Shown: positions 1-9,309, counted from the first letter of the stretch. The stretch is DNA of 64,000 nucleotides from Nitrosospira sp. Is2 (GCF_033095785.1 NZ_CP137134.1:868001-932000), one strand, 5' to 3'. Notes: generated from the sequence alone by a model not told the origin. Made by a program: numbers and translations.

Positions 1-464
1 CGCAGACCCTCGCGCTCGGCAAGGCTGGCCATGACCTGAAGGGAGTCGCCGAGAATCATGCGATTACTCCAGTTCTGGTCGTGCTGGTAGAACTCGGTTT
101 TGTCCGCGCCCTTGGGGATCCCGTTGAAGTCGGCGAAAAGGTCGGGGGTGAGCGTTCCTGCCTCATGCTCGCGTTCCTTTGTCGCGCGCAGCAGGTCGTT
201 GATGAGCGCCTTCGGGTGGACCTTTTCCTGGATATAGAGCGGCGGAGCCTGGACGACGAGATCGCTCCAGTCCTGCTCATCCTTCCCGCGCCAGACGAGC
301 TGCGGGTCTAGATCCCTATTCCTGCGCTCGTAAGCCACCCGGATCGGATCCTGTTCATTTTTCTGCATCACTGACTGGTATTCCACAGTCGGGATATTCT
401 TACGCGTCGCATCTTCGTGCTTCAAAGTTTCGACTGTTTTGAATCCAGGATGCCTCTTCGTCAT
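1..464 (-). CDS. Type III-like DNA methyltransferase Mod, N-terminal part (runs off the window)
   Basis: An open frame on the minus strand starts with ATG at 464 and stays open to base 1, giving about 154 residues. The visible part is the N-terminal region typical of adenine-specific methyltransferases paired with type III-like nucleases. It ends with NRMILGDSLQVM, which in this family precedes the methyltransferase core; the catalytic motifs lie outside the window. The start codon is 2 bases beyond the res stop, so the two genes are translationally coupled. Expected role: methylating host recognition sites and specifying the target for Res. The order res-mod is the reverse of the classical mod-res order. 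Identity rests on the neighbour and the N-terminal style, since the DPPY-type motif cannot be seen. Confidence 0.75.
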   Translation of the reverse strand, partial: MTKRHPGFKTVETLKHEDATRKNIPTVEYQSVMQKNEQDPIRVAYERRNRDLDPQLVWRGKDEQDWSDLVVQAPPLYIQEKVHPKALINDLLRATKEREHEAGTLTPDLFADFNGIPKGADKTEFYQHDQNWSNRMILGDSLQVMASLAEREGL

Positions 465-466
465 GA

Positions 467-3400
467 TTATTTTCCCTGTGGCGCCGTCAAGAGGGCAACA
501 GAATTGATCATCTTGTTGAACTCGCTTTCGACCTTAGCCTTGAAATCAGCCTCAATCTGGTAAACTTCCGTGAACTCTGCGAACGCCCAGCGGCCATAAG
601 TGCCGAGATGGTTCACGCCGGGCACCCAGTAGGTATCCACGGTGGATTTCTTCTCCTTCGCATCCTCCCGCCGGTAGCCCTTGATCTCAACCACGAGATG
701 CAGCGGGTCATCCGGGCCGTGGCCGTCATCCACCAGAACAATGAAGTCGGGAAGATATTTGCGCATCCCGAAGCCGTAGCGATAAGGCACTTCCAGACCG
801 AGGTTGTGATTCTTCACATAGGCGCGGACCTTGGAATGCGACTCCGCCACGCGGCAGAATTCCGCCTCCCAGTCGCTGTCGAGAATAATCCAATTAATGT
901 GGCAGGATTTTGAACTCGTTTCCCAGCGGTCAGCTTTTGACGTGTTGAAACGGACGTGCCCGGTCGAGCCGGTGGGATTGTAAGGATCGAGCAACGCCTT
1001 GATAGGCTGTTCCCCGAGAAATTGCCGGGTAATGGCTGCGGTGATCCTGTTGCAGGCCATGTCGGCAAGCTCCTGATACATGAGTTGCGCGGGATAGGTC
1101 TCGCCTTTGCATACGAGGCAGGTATCGAGCCATTGTTTGGTAATGCGCTTGAGCTGCCCGAAGAGGTGGAGTTTTGGTGCGTCGCCGGGGTCTCGCCATT
1201 TTGTGTAAAGCAGCCGGTGGGTGAGGTGAAAAACGAGCGTGGAAGGACGAATATCGCCCAGATGCTTGAGATTCATGTCGGCGGATTCGCCGATGATGCC
1301 AGCGTTGCGCGTGATGGATGGTCCGACAAGATCGGGGCTGAGTTCCAGAATCGATTCCTCGTTAAAATCGGCTGTCAGCCGTTCCTCCGGCAGCTCCACA
1401 CGATAGCCCTCGACGCGGGGAAAGCGGATTTCAAGGGCGTCGCGCTCGGGGCGCATGGCCTTGACCTGAACCGTTTCGCGCGGCGGCTGCGGCGGAGCTA
1501 TCACCGGCTTCGCGGTGAAGTCGAAGGGAATGCCGAAAACATCGGCATATTCGACATTGAACAGGCCCTTATCCGGCCCCTCTTCATTGAGCTCGTAGGA
1601 TTGACGGCGTAATGCGCGACCAATGACTTGTTCGCACAGGAGCTGGGTGCCGAAGGCGCGAATGCCAAGCACGTGGGTGACGGTATTCGCATCCCACCCC
1701 TCGGTAAGCATCGAGACCGAGACAACGCAGCGGATGCCGCCGCCAAGCTGGCCGGGCTTGCCGACAGTATTCATGACCTCGCGAAGCAGTTCCTGGTCCG
1801 TGATCTTGTCGCCGGCGCGAACATCGCCGCTGCGCGCCACGATCTCGCGACGAAAACGCTCGATCTCGTCCGCAGCCATGCCCCGAAAATCGTCGTCCAG
1901 CGCATCCCCTGCCTCAAGCTGTTCGCTATCTATCAGGAGCGTATTGGGGCGCGGCAGTGGATTGCCGGTAATCTCGTCGAAATTGCGGAACAATGCCAAG
2001 CGTCCATATTCCAGCGCGGACGTACCGTCCTCGTTCTTGCGATGAAAGCCGGAGATGAAGTCATACACCAGCTTGGAGATGGCGGTATTCTGGCAGACGA
2101 TGATGAAACAGGGCGGAACCGTGATGCCCTTATCCTCCCAGAGCTGAAAGGTTTTCTCGTAGTGGCCGTACAAGGCTTGCATTGCCGTCTGCAAGCGGGT
2201 TGGAAGCCTGAGCGGGTCGAGCTCCTCGCCTTGACCACGCCCCTTCTTCGGCATCTCTTTGCGGATATTTTCCCAAAGATCTCTGAACATGGGCATTTCT
2301 TCGCCGGGGATGTTTTCCGCCACCGGCACGCGCGGCAATTTGACGATGCCGCATTCGATGGCATCCATGAGCGAAAAATCGCTCATCGTCCACGGAAACA
2401 GGGTTCCTTCAGCGTAACCGGAGCCGCGAAGGAAAAATGGCGTTGCCGACAAATCAATGACGCGGCTGAGCCCGAGCTTTCGATTCACCGCTTCGAGGCC
2501 CGAAATCCAGAGGCGTGCCGCTTCGTTGTTTTTCTCCGCTTCCTTCTTCTCGTCGCCTTTCAGGTCTTCATCGTCCACATCTTTCGGTTTCTCGCGATAG
2601 CAGTGGTGCGCCTCGTCGTTAATCGCAAGAATATTCTTCAGGCCCATCAAGTCCGGCATCACGCGCTGGAGCATCTGGCCTTCGGTTTCGAGCGTCCTGG
2701 GTTCCTCGCCTGTGCGGCCCTGGAGAAGCTGGCGTCCGCCTTTGGAAAGCTCGATGCGCTCGCGCAGCTTGAAAGCATGGTAGTTGGTAATGACAATTTT
2801 AGCCCGGTTCACGTCGTCGAGCATGTCGCCCGGCACCAGTTCGCGGTCTTTGTAGTAGCTATCCGGGTCGTTAGGCTGGAGGACGCGCAAACGATCCTTG
2901 ATCGTCAAGCCGGGGGCACAAATCAGAAAGCCGCGCGTAAAGTGCTTGCTGGCGGGGCGCCGTACGGAGTTGATGGTCTGCCAGGCGATAAGCATTGCCA
3001 TCACCGTAGTCTTACCGGCGCCGGTTGCCAGCTTCAGCGCGAATCGCATCAATTGCGGATTGGCATCTTGATTCGCTGACACAAGATGCTCAAGCATGCG
3101 CTTCCCATTCTTGGATTGGGGCGCCACTTCGGTAAGCCAGATGGCAGTTTCCGCCGCCTCGACCTGACAGAAGAACGGGCGAATAGCGCTAAACGAGTGA
3201 TGGCGCCAATGCTGAAGAAGCCGGGCCGTCTCGGGCGTGACCTGCCATTGATGGGGATTGGGCAAAGATCGCCAGCTATCCACCTGGCCGCGCACCTCCC
3301 TGATGATCGAGGTGGGATCGTATTGCTGCGCCTTCGTTGAAAGCCCCTCGCCTTCATCAAAAACGAAAGCCTCCTGTGTGGCGGCACGTTTCCGCTTCTT

Positions 3401-3550
3401 CGGCTTTGGAATCGGCGTGATGAACTCGGCACGGCGGCGGGTCTCGATAATCTTCTGTGTGGGTTGCCCGTGCTCATCCAGCTCCCAGTGGCGGGTGGGA
3501 GACGAATAAGGAGAGTTCAAAATGGGGTGGTCAAAGAACGGGTTATACAT
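467..3550 (-). CDS. Type III-like restriction endonuclease, helicase-nuclease subunit (Res)
   Basis: The 1027-residue protein is a superfamily 2 helicase fused to a nuclease. Visible motifs are Walker A GAGKTT at about 177-182, DEAH at 312-315, SAT at 368-370, and a motif V/VI block with TEGWDAN and QVIGRALRR. A C-terminal PD-(D/E)xK nuclease is indicated by PDF at about 934 followed by VEIKGYR (acidic and lysine residues near 955 and 957). Known role of the family: ATP-driven translocation and DNA cleavage of foreign DNA when the partner methyltransferase has not modified it. The N-terminus, beginning MYNPFFDHPILNSP, resembles the BPTD_3080-type restriction subgroup. All key motifs are intact, so the enzyme looks functional. 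It heads an operon with mod and lies next to ssrA, a frequent island insertion point. Confidence 0.9.
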   Translation of the reverse strand: MYNPFFDHPILNSPYSSPTRHWELDEHGQPTQKIIETRRRAEFITPIPKPKKRKRAATQEAFVFDEGEGLSTKAQQYDPTSIIREVRGQVDSWRSLPNPHQWQVTPETARLLQHWRHHSFSAIRPFFCQVEAAETAIWLTEVAPQSKNGKRMLEHLVSANQDANPQLMRFALKLATGAGKTTVMAMLIAWQTINSVRRPASKHFTRGFLICAPGLTIKDRLRVLQPNDPDSYYKDRELVPGDMLDDVNRAKIVITNYHAFKLRERIELSKGGRQLLQGRTGEEPRTLETEGQMLQRVMPDLMGLKNILAINDEAHHCYREKPKDVDDEDLKGDEKKEAEKNNEAARLWISGLEAVNRKLGLSRVIDLSATPFFLRGSGYAEGTLFPWTMSDFSLMDAIECGIVKLPRVPVAENIPGEEMPMFRDLWENIRKEMPKKGRGQGEELDPLRLPTRLQTAMQALYGHYEKTFQLWEDKGITVPPCFIIVCQNTAISKLVYDFISGFHRKNEDGTSALEYGRLALFRNFDEITGNPLPRPNTLLIDSEQLEAGDALDDDFRGMAADEIERFRREIVARSGDVRAGDKITDQELLREVMNTVGKPGQLGGGIRCVVSVSMLTEGWDANTVTHVLGIRAFGTQLLCEQVIGRALRRQSYELNEEGPDKGLFNVEYADVFGIPFDFTAKPVIAPPQPPRETVQVKAMRPERDALEIRFPRVEGYRVELPEERLTADFNEESILELSPDLVGPSITRNAGIIGESADMNLKHLGDIRPSTLVFHLTHRLLYTKWRDPGDAPKLHLFGQLKRITKQWLDTCLVCKGETYPAQLMYQELADMACNRITAAITRQFLGEQPIKALLDPYNPTGSTGHVRFNTSKADRWETSSKSCHINWIILDSDWEAEFCRVAESHSKVRAYVKNHNLGLEVPYRYGFGMRKYLPDFIVLVDDGHGPDDPLHLVVEIKGYRREDAKEKKSTVDTYWVPGVNHLGTYGRWAFAEFTEVYQIEADFKAKVESEFNKMINSVALLTAPQGK

Positions 3551-4164
3551 TGATCAACACCTATTCGGCTTGGGAACTGCCCGAGGTAGTACTGCCGGGC
3601 TCGCTTTGTACTTTCTACCAGAGATGCGCTAATTTACCTTATTGTTCAGCTTAATCCAACGGACTAATGTCCTGTCGCGATCGAGCTCTATCTGTAAAAA
3701 TATCCTACCGAGGGCGACTCGGCGGCTGAATGGCAACAAGATTTAAAGGGGCTAGCGATCCGAGATTTTCGACATCTAATCTGTTCCGCAAAAATATGCC
3801 TAAGCTGCACGAATAATAATTACGGTAGATGGGGCACAAACATTGAGTGGGCGCGAATTAGTGTTATCGGTTAAGGGGGAGTGCAGACTGGCTGTCCGGG
3901 AAAATTTAGAACCCGCTTAAGTATCAAGAATGGGATCTTTGAAAACAGATCGTCAACCTCACCTTGTAGCTAGAGATAAGACAACCCCGAGGAAGGGGGC
4001 GTGGTAGTGCGCCGGGAATGTGTCTGACTCGCCATAGGCGATCCAGCCATCCCTGCGCTTCGCTTCGGGACCGCACTCGCTCGAAAACCCGCTCGCGCGT
4101 CCAAGCGAGCAGTGCTCGCTTAGTCGAACCTGATGGCGGGTTCTCATCCCAACCGCCCTAAATT
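3551..4164. other. Gene-free stretch between the restriction operon and ssrA
   Basis: No convincing gene is visible in about 600 bases. A 62-codon frame on the minus strand (3959-4147) has no good ribosome binding site and no recognisable domain. The segment just before the ssrA terminator contains a T-arm-like hairpin sequence (GGGTTCTCATCCC near 4138-4150), possibly a remnant of a tRNA-like end. The promoter of the res-mod operon should lie just above 3550, but I cannot assign it. Confidence 0.4.
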
Positions 4165-4193
4165 AAAAAGCCACCCGCTGGGGGTGGCTTTTT
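4165..4193 (-). terminator. Rho-independent terminator of ssrA
   Basis: The sequence aaaaagccaccc-gctg-ggggtggcttttt is a near-perfect inverted repeat with a U-tract. It lies 4 bases past the encoded CCA end of the tmRNA on the minus strand. It is symmetric and could work in both directions. Confidence 0.85.
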
Positions 4194-4196
4194 AAT

Positions 4197-4558
4197 TGGT
4201 GGAGGCGGCGGGAATCGAACCCGCGTCCGCAAGTCCTCTACAGTCAGTTCTACATACTTAGCCATGTTATTTAGTTTAACCTGGCGTCCGTCAACCGGCG
4301 GACTGACGACAGGCGAGTCACCTATTGTTTAACGCTCGATAAAGTAACCCTACTGAGCGCGATCCTCGTTAATGGCTCCGCTGCCTGTTGCCAGACCCGG
4401 CGTTGAGGCCCACCGGTGCGGAGTCCAGCCGGATTTAAGCGGCTAGAGCGTAACGTTCGTCGTTTGCGACTATACTTTTCCAGATGTATTTACGAGGTAA
4501 CTGGTCCTCGGTATGCCCTGATCTGCTTTGCAACCCACGTCGAAGCCAGGTCGCCCCC
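4197..4558 (-). ncRNA. ssrA: Transfer-messenger RNA (tmRNA)
   Basis: The 5' end on the minus strand is GGGGGCGACCTGGCTTCGACG and the 3' end is a tRNA-like T-arm with GGTTCGATTCCCGCCGCCTCC followed by encoded ACCA, giving about 362 nt. The tag reading frame is visible at 4435-4467 and ends ANDERYALAA followed by a stop codon, close to the E. coli ANDENYALAA. The RNA rescues stalled ribosomes with SmpB and tags products for ClpXP or ClpAP; clpS-clpA are also in this window. A hairpin terminator follows directly. The 3' end of ssrA is a common integration site, and the restriction operon lies on that side. Confidence 0.97.
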
Positions 4559-4759
4559 GGCATTCTGTGTTTCAGCTGTTTAGAGGGTATTGAGCTGGAA
4601 GAGTTCAATTGGATGGATAAAGACCATCGTAACCCATCCAATCAATATTTGTTGTTGCGCTCCGCTTCGCTCAGCCTGCAACGGGATGCTTTCTTACCCT
4701 GCAGCCGCGCTCTCTCCACTCCCCCTCTGCTACCGCTTCACTATAACAGAAACGCGTTG

Positions 4760-5135
4760 TCAGATGTAACTGAGCAGTTCCTCCGGCCGGTCGATGAGAT
4801 ATCTCGCGCCCCAGGATTCGGGGGCACTTATGCTGCAGAGATAGCCATATTTGGCGATAACCGGCTCCATGCCCGCGGCCAGGCTGGCCTGCACGTCGCG
4901 CATGTCATCTACCAGGTAGATGCACCCGCCGGGAGCAATAGCCATGCGCCGCTTGCCTTCAGCAGCGGGGCGGGATAAGGCTTGGAGTGAGCGGTATCCC
5001 CACCGCTGACGATGCATGCGTACGATTGCTCAAACCCAGCTCTTGCAGCAACGGTATCGTGAAACGCGCGGATTTATCGGTGACGATTCCCCACGGCAGG
5101 CCATGGGTATCCAGTTCTTCAAGCAGATCAGTCAC
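4760..5135 (-). pseudogene. Decayed partial copy of gph (C-terminal half only)
   Basis: This stretch aligns almost base for base with the 3' half of the intact gph gene (5601 to about 5980), at an estimated 85 percent identity by eye. It keeps recognisable pieces such as DDMRDVQASLAAGMEPVIAK and the C-terminal RPEELLSY. Compared with the intact copy it lacks one G near 4945 and another near 5020, so the frame is broken twice. It also lacks the N-terminal half with the HAD nucleophile. No product with phosphatase activity is expected. It lies between ssrA and a small secreted-protein gene, which points to an old local duplication. Confidence 0.85.
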
Positions 5136-5278
5136 AAGCTACCAGGTAATCGCTACTGTGCGTTGGCGCACCGATAACATCGACAGGACAAGCATAATGT
5201 TCCTCCATAGCACGTGATGGATTGGATTGTTGGGGGAAAGCCATTTAATTAACTTTCGTCACCATATAGGAGCTTGAA

Positions 5279-5554
5279 ATGAACAAACTCATATCGACCG
5301 TTATTATCACCACCTTCACGGCTTTGTGGAGCTTCGGTGCTACCGCTACATCGCATGATACAGATAAAAACAAGGAAACAATGCGCAAGGACTCCTCCGC
5401 ACCCACGAGCAAGAAGGAAGACGGCAAGTATGGGAAGGAGCCAAGCTCAACCTCTGAGATCATGAAAGAAAAGATGCCCGACAATGTGTCGCCGGGAGTG
5501 AAAGAAGAATACAGAGATCAAGAGATAATGAACAAGAAGCCGTATAAGCAATAA
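5279..5554 (+). CDS. Small secreted hydrophilic protein, unknown function
   Basis: The 91-residue protein starts after a clear Shine-Dalgarno (AGGAG, 8 bases before ATG). Residues 1-23 look like a Sec signal peptide (basic start, hydrophobic core, cleavage near ATA-TS). The mature part is about 68 residues, rich in Lys, Glu, Asp, Ser and Pro, with no Cys and no hydrophobic core, so it is probably disordered and periplasmic. I recognise no family. It sits between the decayed and the intact gph copies on the opposite strand. The good start site and signal peptide favour a real gene. Confidence 0.65.
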   Translation: MNKLISTVIITTFTALWSFGATATSHDTDKNKETMRKDSSAPTSKKEDGKYGKEPSSTSEIMKEKMPDNVSPGVKEEYRDQEIMNKKPYKQ

Positions 5555-5600
5555 TAGTCCGTTGGTAGACCGCACGAGCGCAGGTTTTCGCGGTGGGGCG

Positions 5601-6248
5601 TCAGAGGTAACTGAGCAGTTCTTCGGGTCGGTCGATGAGATACTTGGCGCCCCAGAATTCTGGCGCGCTCACGCTGCCGAGATAGCCATATTTGGCAATG
5701 ACAGGCTCCATGCCTGCGGCCAGGCTGGCCTGCACGTCGCGCATATCGTCCCCCAAGTAGATGCACTCGGCGGGCGCAATGGCCATGGCGCCGCTTGCCT
5801 TGAGCAGCGGGTCGGGATAAGGCTTGGAGTGAGCGGTATCCCCGCCGCTGACGATGCATGCGGTACGGTTGCTCAATCCCAGCTCTTGCAGCAGCGGTAT
5901 GGTGAAACGCGCGGGTTTATTGGTGACGATTCCCCACGGCAGCCCACGAGTATCCAGCTCTTCAAGCAGTTCCATCACCCCCGGAAATAAGGCTGTGTCA
6001 TGACATAGCCGCTCCTCGTAGAAATCGAGGAATTCCGCACGCATTGCGTCATAGTCGGTGTCGCCCGGCTTGATATTGAACCCGAGGCCGAGCAAGCCGC
6101 GCGCACCAGCCGAGGCCTCGGTACGGATGATCTCCAGCGGTAGGGGCGAAAGACCGCGGGCAACGCGCTGCCGGTTGAGGGCATGGCCCAGGTCGGGAGC
6201 GGTATGTGCGAGGGTCCCGTCGAGGTCGAAGAGAACAGCTTTGATCAT
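5601..6248 (-). CDS. gph: Phosphoglycolate phosphatase (HAD family)
   Basis: The 215-residue protein has the HAD motifs in order: DLDGTLAHT near residue 8 (nucleophile Asp), TNKPA in the motif II region, a SKPYPDP lysine segment, and the GDDMRDVQ acidic motif IV. Length and sequence fit Gph, which removes phosphate from 2-phosphoglycolate formed by Rubisco oxygenation or DNA repair. In an autotroph this starts glycolate salvage, and a glycerate 2-kinase at 40.6 kb could close the route. It follows ubiG with a gap of about 100 bases, a pairing common in proteobacteria. Other HAD phosphatases can look alike, but the ubiG neighbour supports Gph. Confidence 0.9.
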   Translation of the reverse strand: MIKAVLFDLDGTLAHTAPDLGHALNRQRVARGLSPLPLEIIRTEASAGARGLLGLGFNIKPGDTDYDAMRAEFLDFYEERLCHDTALFPGVMELLEELDTRGLPWGIVTNKPARFTIPLLQELGLSNRTACIVSGGDTAHSKPYPDPLLKASGAMAIAPAECIYLGDDMRDVQASLAAGMEPVIAKYGYLGSVSAPEFWGAKYLIDRPEELLSYL

Positions 6249-6351
6249 AACGGGATTATGGGAGGAAATTGGCGAAAGACGCGCCAGGATGATGAGGCGG
6301 CGGGAAGGCTAATCAAAAAAATTCGGAGCTGGCGTGATTGCCCCGGATATC

Positions 6352-7068
6352 TCAAGCGCGAGACGCCATGATGTAGTTGACATCAGAGTCGGGCTCAAGC
6401 GCATAAACCTTGGTGATGGGATTGTAAGTCATGCCGATGATCTCATGCACACCAAGGTCGGCCGAGCGGGCCATGCGCGCGAGTTCCGACGGCTTGATGA
6501 ACTTCGCGTAATCGTGCGTGCCTCTCGGCAGGAGGTTCAATACGTATTCCGCACCGATGATGGCGTACAGATAGGATTTCGGATTGCGGTTGATGGTCGA
6601 GAAGAAGACCCAGCCACCGGGCTTGACGAGTTTCGCGCACGCTCGCACGATGCTCTGCGGGCTCGGCACGTGCTCCAGCATCTCCATGCAGGTCACTATG
6701 TCGTAATGGTGGGGCTGTTCTTTGGCGAGCGCCTCTACCGAGATTTTGCGGTAGTTCACTTGCCTGCCGCTTTCGAGCAAATGCAGTTTTGCCACTTTCA
6801 GGGCTTTATCCCCAAGATCGATTCCGGTCACATGGGCGCCAAGCCCAGCCATGCTCTCGGACAGGATGCCCCCGCCGCAACCAACGTCGAGCACGGTCTT
6901 CCCCTCCAATCCCGCAAGGCGGTCGATGTACTCCAGCCGCAACGGGTTGATTTCATGCAACGGCTTGAATTCGCTATTCGGGTCCCACCAGCGATGGGCC
7001 AGCTGGCTGAATTTGTCCAGCTCCAGCAGATCGACGTTCGCGCTATTGTTTTCCATTTGTTTGCTCAT
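6352..7068 (-). CDS. ubiG: Bifunctional 2-polyprenyl-6-hydroxyphenol / 3-demethylubiquinol O-methyltransferase
   Basis: The 238-residue class I SAM-dependent methyltransferase has motif I VLDVGCGGGILSE near residues 60-72, and the UbiG N-terminal signature RWWD followed by EFKPLHEINPLRL. It catalyses both O-methylation steps of ubiquinone synthesis at the membrane face. Its start lies 14 bases after the amidohydrolase stop, and gph follows, so amidohydrolase-ubiG-gph is probably one minus-strand transcription unit. Confidence 0.95.
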   Translation of the reverse strand: MSKQMENNSANVDLLELDKFSQLAHRWWDPNSEFKPLHEINPLRLEYIDRLAGLEGKTVLDVGCGGGILSESMAGLGAHVTGIDLGDKALKVAKLHLLESGRQVNYRKISVEALAKEQPHHYDIVTCMEMLEHVPSPQSIVRACAKLVKPGGWVFFSTINRNPKSYLYAIIGAEYVLNLLPRGTHDYAKFIKPSELARMARSADLGVHEIIGMTYNPITKVYALEPDSDVNYIMASRA

Positions 7069-7082
7069 CTATTCTTTGGGCT

Positions 7083-8426
7083 TTACTGCCCCTGCCCCTG
7101 TCGAGTTGCTGCCATTTGTTCCCGCCAGAATCCCGCCCTGAGCAACAACTCCTGTTCGTCGAGCGTGGTCAACTCGCCGTCGTTCAACAGCATTTTACCA
7201 TTTACCCACACATGGCTCACGTGTTCCCGTCCGGCGGCATAAAGAAGGTGCGAAACAGGGTCATAGCAAGGTGCGAGTTCAAGGCTGGAAAAATCCACCG
7301 CAGTGACGTCAGCCGCCTTGCCCGGCAGCAATGAGCCGATCATTGAATCCAGGCCCAGCGCTTTGGCACCGTTGAGCGTCGCCATTTGTAGAGCCTGCCA
7401 TGCGGGCAGCACATCGGCCCGCCCGCTCTGGCCTTTCGCCAGCAGCGCCGCGAGACGCATTTCCTCGAACATCTTCAGGCTGTTGTTGCTCGCGGCGCCA
7501 TCCGTTCCCAAGCCGACATTCATCCCCGCGCTTAGCATAGACACGACGGGTGCAAAACCGCTGGCGAGTTTCAGATTCGAGGTCGGGCAATGCGCGACCG
7601 TGCAGCCCAGCTGCGCCATGAGTTCGATCTCATCAGCTGTGACATGAATCATGTGCACCGCGATCAGGTTGGGCCCCAGTAGGCCGAGCTTATGCATGCG
7701 TTCTATCGGGCGCATGCCATGCATTTTCAGGCTGCCCGCTACCTCGTCCTCGGTTTCATGAAGATGAATATGAATGGGCAAATCAAGCTGCTCTGCATAG
7801 GTGAGGATTTTGGCGAACACCCTGTCGCTTACCGTGAAAGGCGCATGCGGGGCAAAACAGAATGACAGCAGCGCGTGCGGGTTATAGGCGTCGCGCAGGG
7901 CGAGGCCCTTGGCTAAATAATCGTCGGCGTCGCTGGCGTAGGCGGTAGGAAAGTCGATGGTGATCATGCCGATGGCGGCGCGCATGCCCGAGGCCAGCAC
8001 TGCCCGAACGGATGCCTCAGGGAAGAAATACATGTCATTGAAACAGGTGACGCCGGCTCTCAGCATCTCGGCACAGGCCAACCGCGTGCCATCGAAGACA
8101 AACCCCGCATCGACATGCCTTGTTTCAGCAGGCCATATATGGTTGTTGAGCCACTCCATCAGGGGCAGGTCGTCCGCCAGCCCGCGCATCAGGGTCATGG
8201 CCGCGTGCGTGTGCAGGTTGACCAGACCCGGGATCAGCGCATGGTGATGCAGGGCGATCCGTTCAGCGGGCTCGAATCGCGCTTGCGCCTCGTCATTGGC
8301 GACGATGGCGAGGATCATGCCCTGATCAATAGCCAGGGCATGATCCTGCAATACCGTGCCCGCCGGCTCGACCGGAATTATCCAGCGCGCCTCCACCAAC
8401 GTATCGATTTTTACGGGGTCAGTCAT
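7083..8426 (-). CDS. mtaD: Amidohydrolase of the SAH / 5'-methylthioadenosine deaminase family
   Basis: The 447-residue TIM-barrel amidohydrolase (TRZ/ATZ group) has metal ligands visible as HTHAAM near 71-76, HLHETEDEV in the middle, a further conserved His region (AVHMIHVTADE), and the Asp of GLGTDGAASNNS. The family deaminates adenosine-type compounds such as S-adenosylhomocysteine or methylthioadenosine. Placement next to the SAM-dependent methyltransferase ubiG is common in beta- and gamma-proteobacteria and suggests by-product recycling. The exact substrate cannot be read from the sequence. Confidence 0.85.
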   Translation of the reverse strand: MTDPVKIDTLVEARWIIPVEPAGTVLQDHALAIDQGMILAIVANDEAQARFEPAERIALHHHALIPGLVNLHTHAAMTLMRGLADDLPLMEWLNNHIWPAETRHVDAGFVFDGTRLACAEMLRAGVTCFNDMYFFPEASVRAVLASGMRAAIGMITIDFPTAYASDADDYLAKGLALRDAYNPHALLSFCFAPHAPFTVSDRVFAKILTYAEQLDLPIHIHLHETEDEVAGSLKMHGMRPIERMHKLGLLGPNLIAVHMIHVTADEIELMAQLGCTVAHCPTSNLKLASGFAPVVSMLSAGMNVGLGTDGAASNNSLKMFEEMRLAALLAKGQSGRADVLPAWQALQMATLNGAKALGLDSMIGSLLPGKAADVTAVDFSSLELAPCYDPVSHLLYAAGREHVSHVWVNGKMLLNDGELTTLDEQELLLRAGFWREQMAATRQGQGQ

Positions 8427-8444
8427 TTATACGGAAAGCTTAGC

Positions 8445-8473
8445 AAAAAAAAACCCTGCGCGCGGCAGGGTTT
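8445..8473 (-). terminator. Rho-independent terminator after the OmpA-family gene
   Basis: On the minus strand, AAACCCTGC-CGCGC-GCAGGGTTT is a perfect 9-bp stem followed by a run of T residues. It lies between the ompA-like stop (8495) and the amidohydrolase start (8426), so the latter probably needs its own promoter. Confidence 0.9.
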
Positions 8474-8494
8474 GAATTATTTGTTGAGATGAAA

Positions 8495-9175
8495 TTATTG
8501 GACTACTTCCTTTGTGCCAGCGATTTCAACTTCAACGCGACGGTCGGGTTGCAGGCAGGCGATCAGAGACTTGCTTCTCTTATTGCCCTTGCACGAATCA
8601 CCGGTTACAGGGTTGGCTTCGCCCTTGCCATCCGTGAAGACCTTGTCAGCGGGAATGCCTTTTTCGTTGACCAGATAGGTTTTGACGGCTTCAGCGCGGC
8701 GCAATGAAAGTTTTTTGTTATAAGCGTCCGAACCAAGGCGGTCGGCGTAGCCGATGACTACGACGGTGTCGTACTTGACGCCACCCAGTTTGTTTACGAG
8801 GTCATCCAGGGCTTGTTTTCCTTCTGATTTCAGGTTGGCCTTGTCGAAATCGAATAACGTGTCGGCGGAAAGTGAGAGTTTTTCTGGTTCTGTAATGGGC
8901 GCAGGGGCAGGAGCCGGAGCGGGAGCAGGAGCAGGTTCAGGCGCTTCAACGCGTTTTTCGGGTTTCGGCAGCAGATCGGGATCGCATTCGTAGGTGGCCA
9001 TCGCCGGTGTCCAGTAACCTGTGCGCCAGCAGTCTCCGGATGAATCTTTGGCGGTTGTACCGCCGGCATCGCTTGCGTATCCTTCAGGCTGCTCAGCCGC
9101 CATCGCAGCCCCCGAAAATACCATCGGCAGAACTATCGCTCCCAGCAAGAGTTTTTTCGTTACCATATTTTTCAT
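8495..9175 (-). CDS. OmpA-family outer membrane protein (peptidoglycan-binding)
   Basis: The chosen start gives 226 residues. ATG at 9175 is preceded by AAGGGG at good spacing, while the longer frame from 9193 overlaps that ribosome site. A signal peptide (MKNMVTKKLLLG with AMA cleavage) is followed by a short domain with two Cys, an Ala-Pro repeat linker (coded by GC-rich repeats at 8899-8935), and a C-terminal OmpA domain with the DFDKANLKSEGKQALDDL and GYADRLGSDAYNKKLSLRRA motifs. The last part binds peptidoglycan. There is no full 8-strand barrel, so it may be a short OmpA-like or Pal-like envelope protein. A promoter is visible upstream and a terminator downstream, so it is monocistronic. 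Confidence 0.9.
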   Translation of the reverse strand: MKNMVTKKLLLGAIVLPMVFSGAAMAAEQPEGYASDAGGTTAKDSSGDCWRTGYWTPAMATYECDPDLLPKPEKRVEAPEPAPAPAPAPAPAPITEPEKLSLSADTLFDFDKANLKSEGKQALDDLVNKLGGVKYDTVVVIGYADRLGSDAYNKKLSLRRAEAVKTYLVNEKGIPADKVFTDGKGEANPVTGDSCKGNKRSKSLIACLQPDRRVEVEIAGTKEVVQ

Positions 9176-9309
9176 GCTATTGCCCCTTTTCATTTAAAAC
9201 TTCAATTCAAAATCGAATCATCCCTGAGTCATCCCAAATAACAAGTACAGCTATAGCAGGCCCAGCCATTTGTTTGACCATAGCACATTATTGCATAATC
9301 CACGTCTTG

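Noticed and set aside
1628..3079. Long plus-strand frame of 483 codons
   Set aside because: It lies fully opposite the res gene and has no family signal; it is a shadow of GC-rich coding sequence.
8899..8935. GC-rich short repeats as a CRISPR or mobile repeat
   Set aside because: They code for the Ala-Pro linker of the OmpA-like protein and are in frame.
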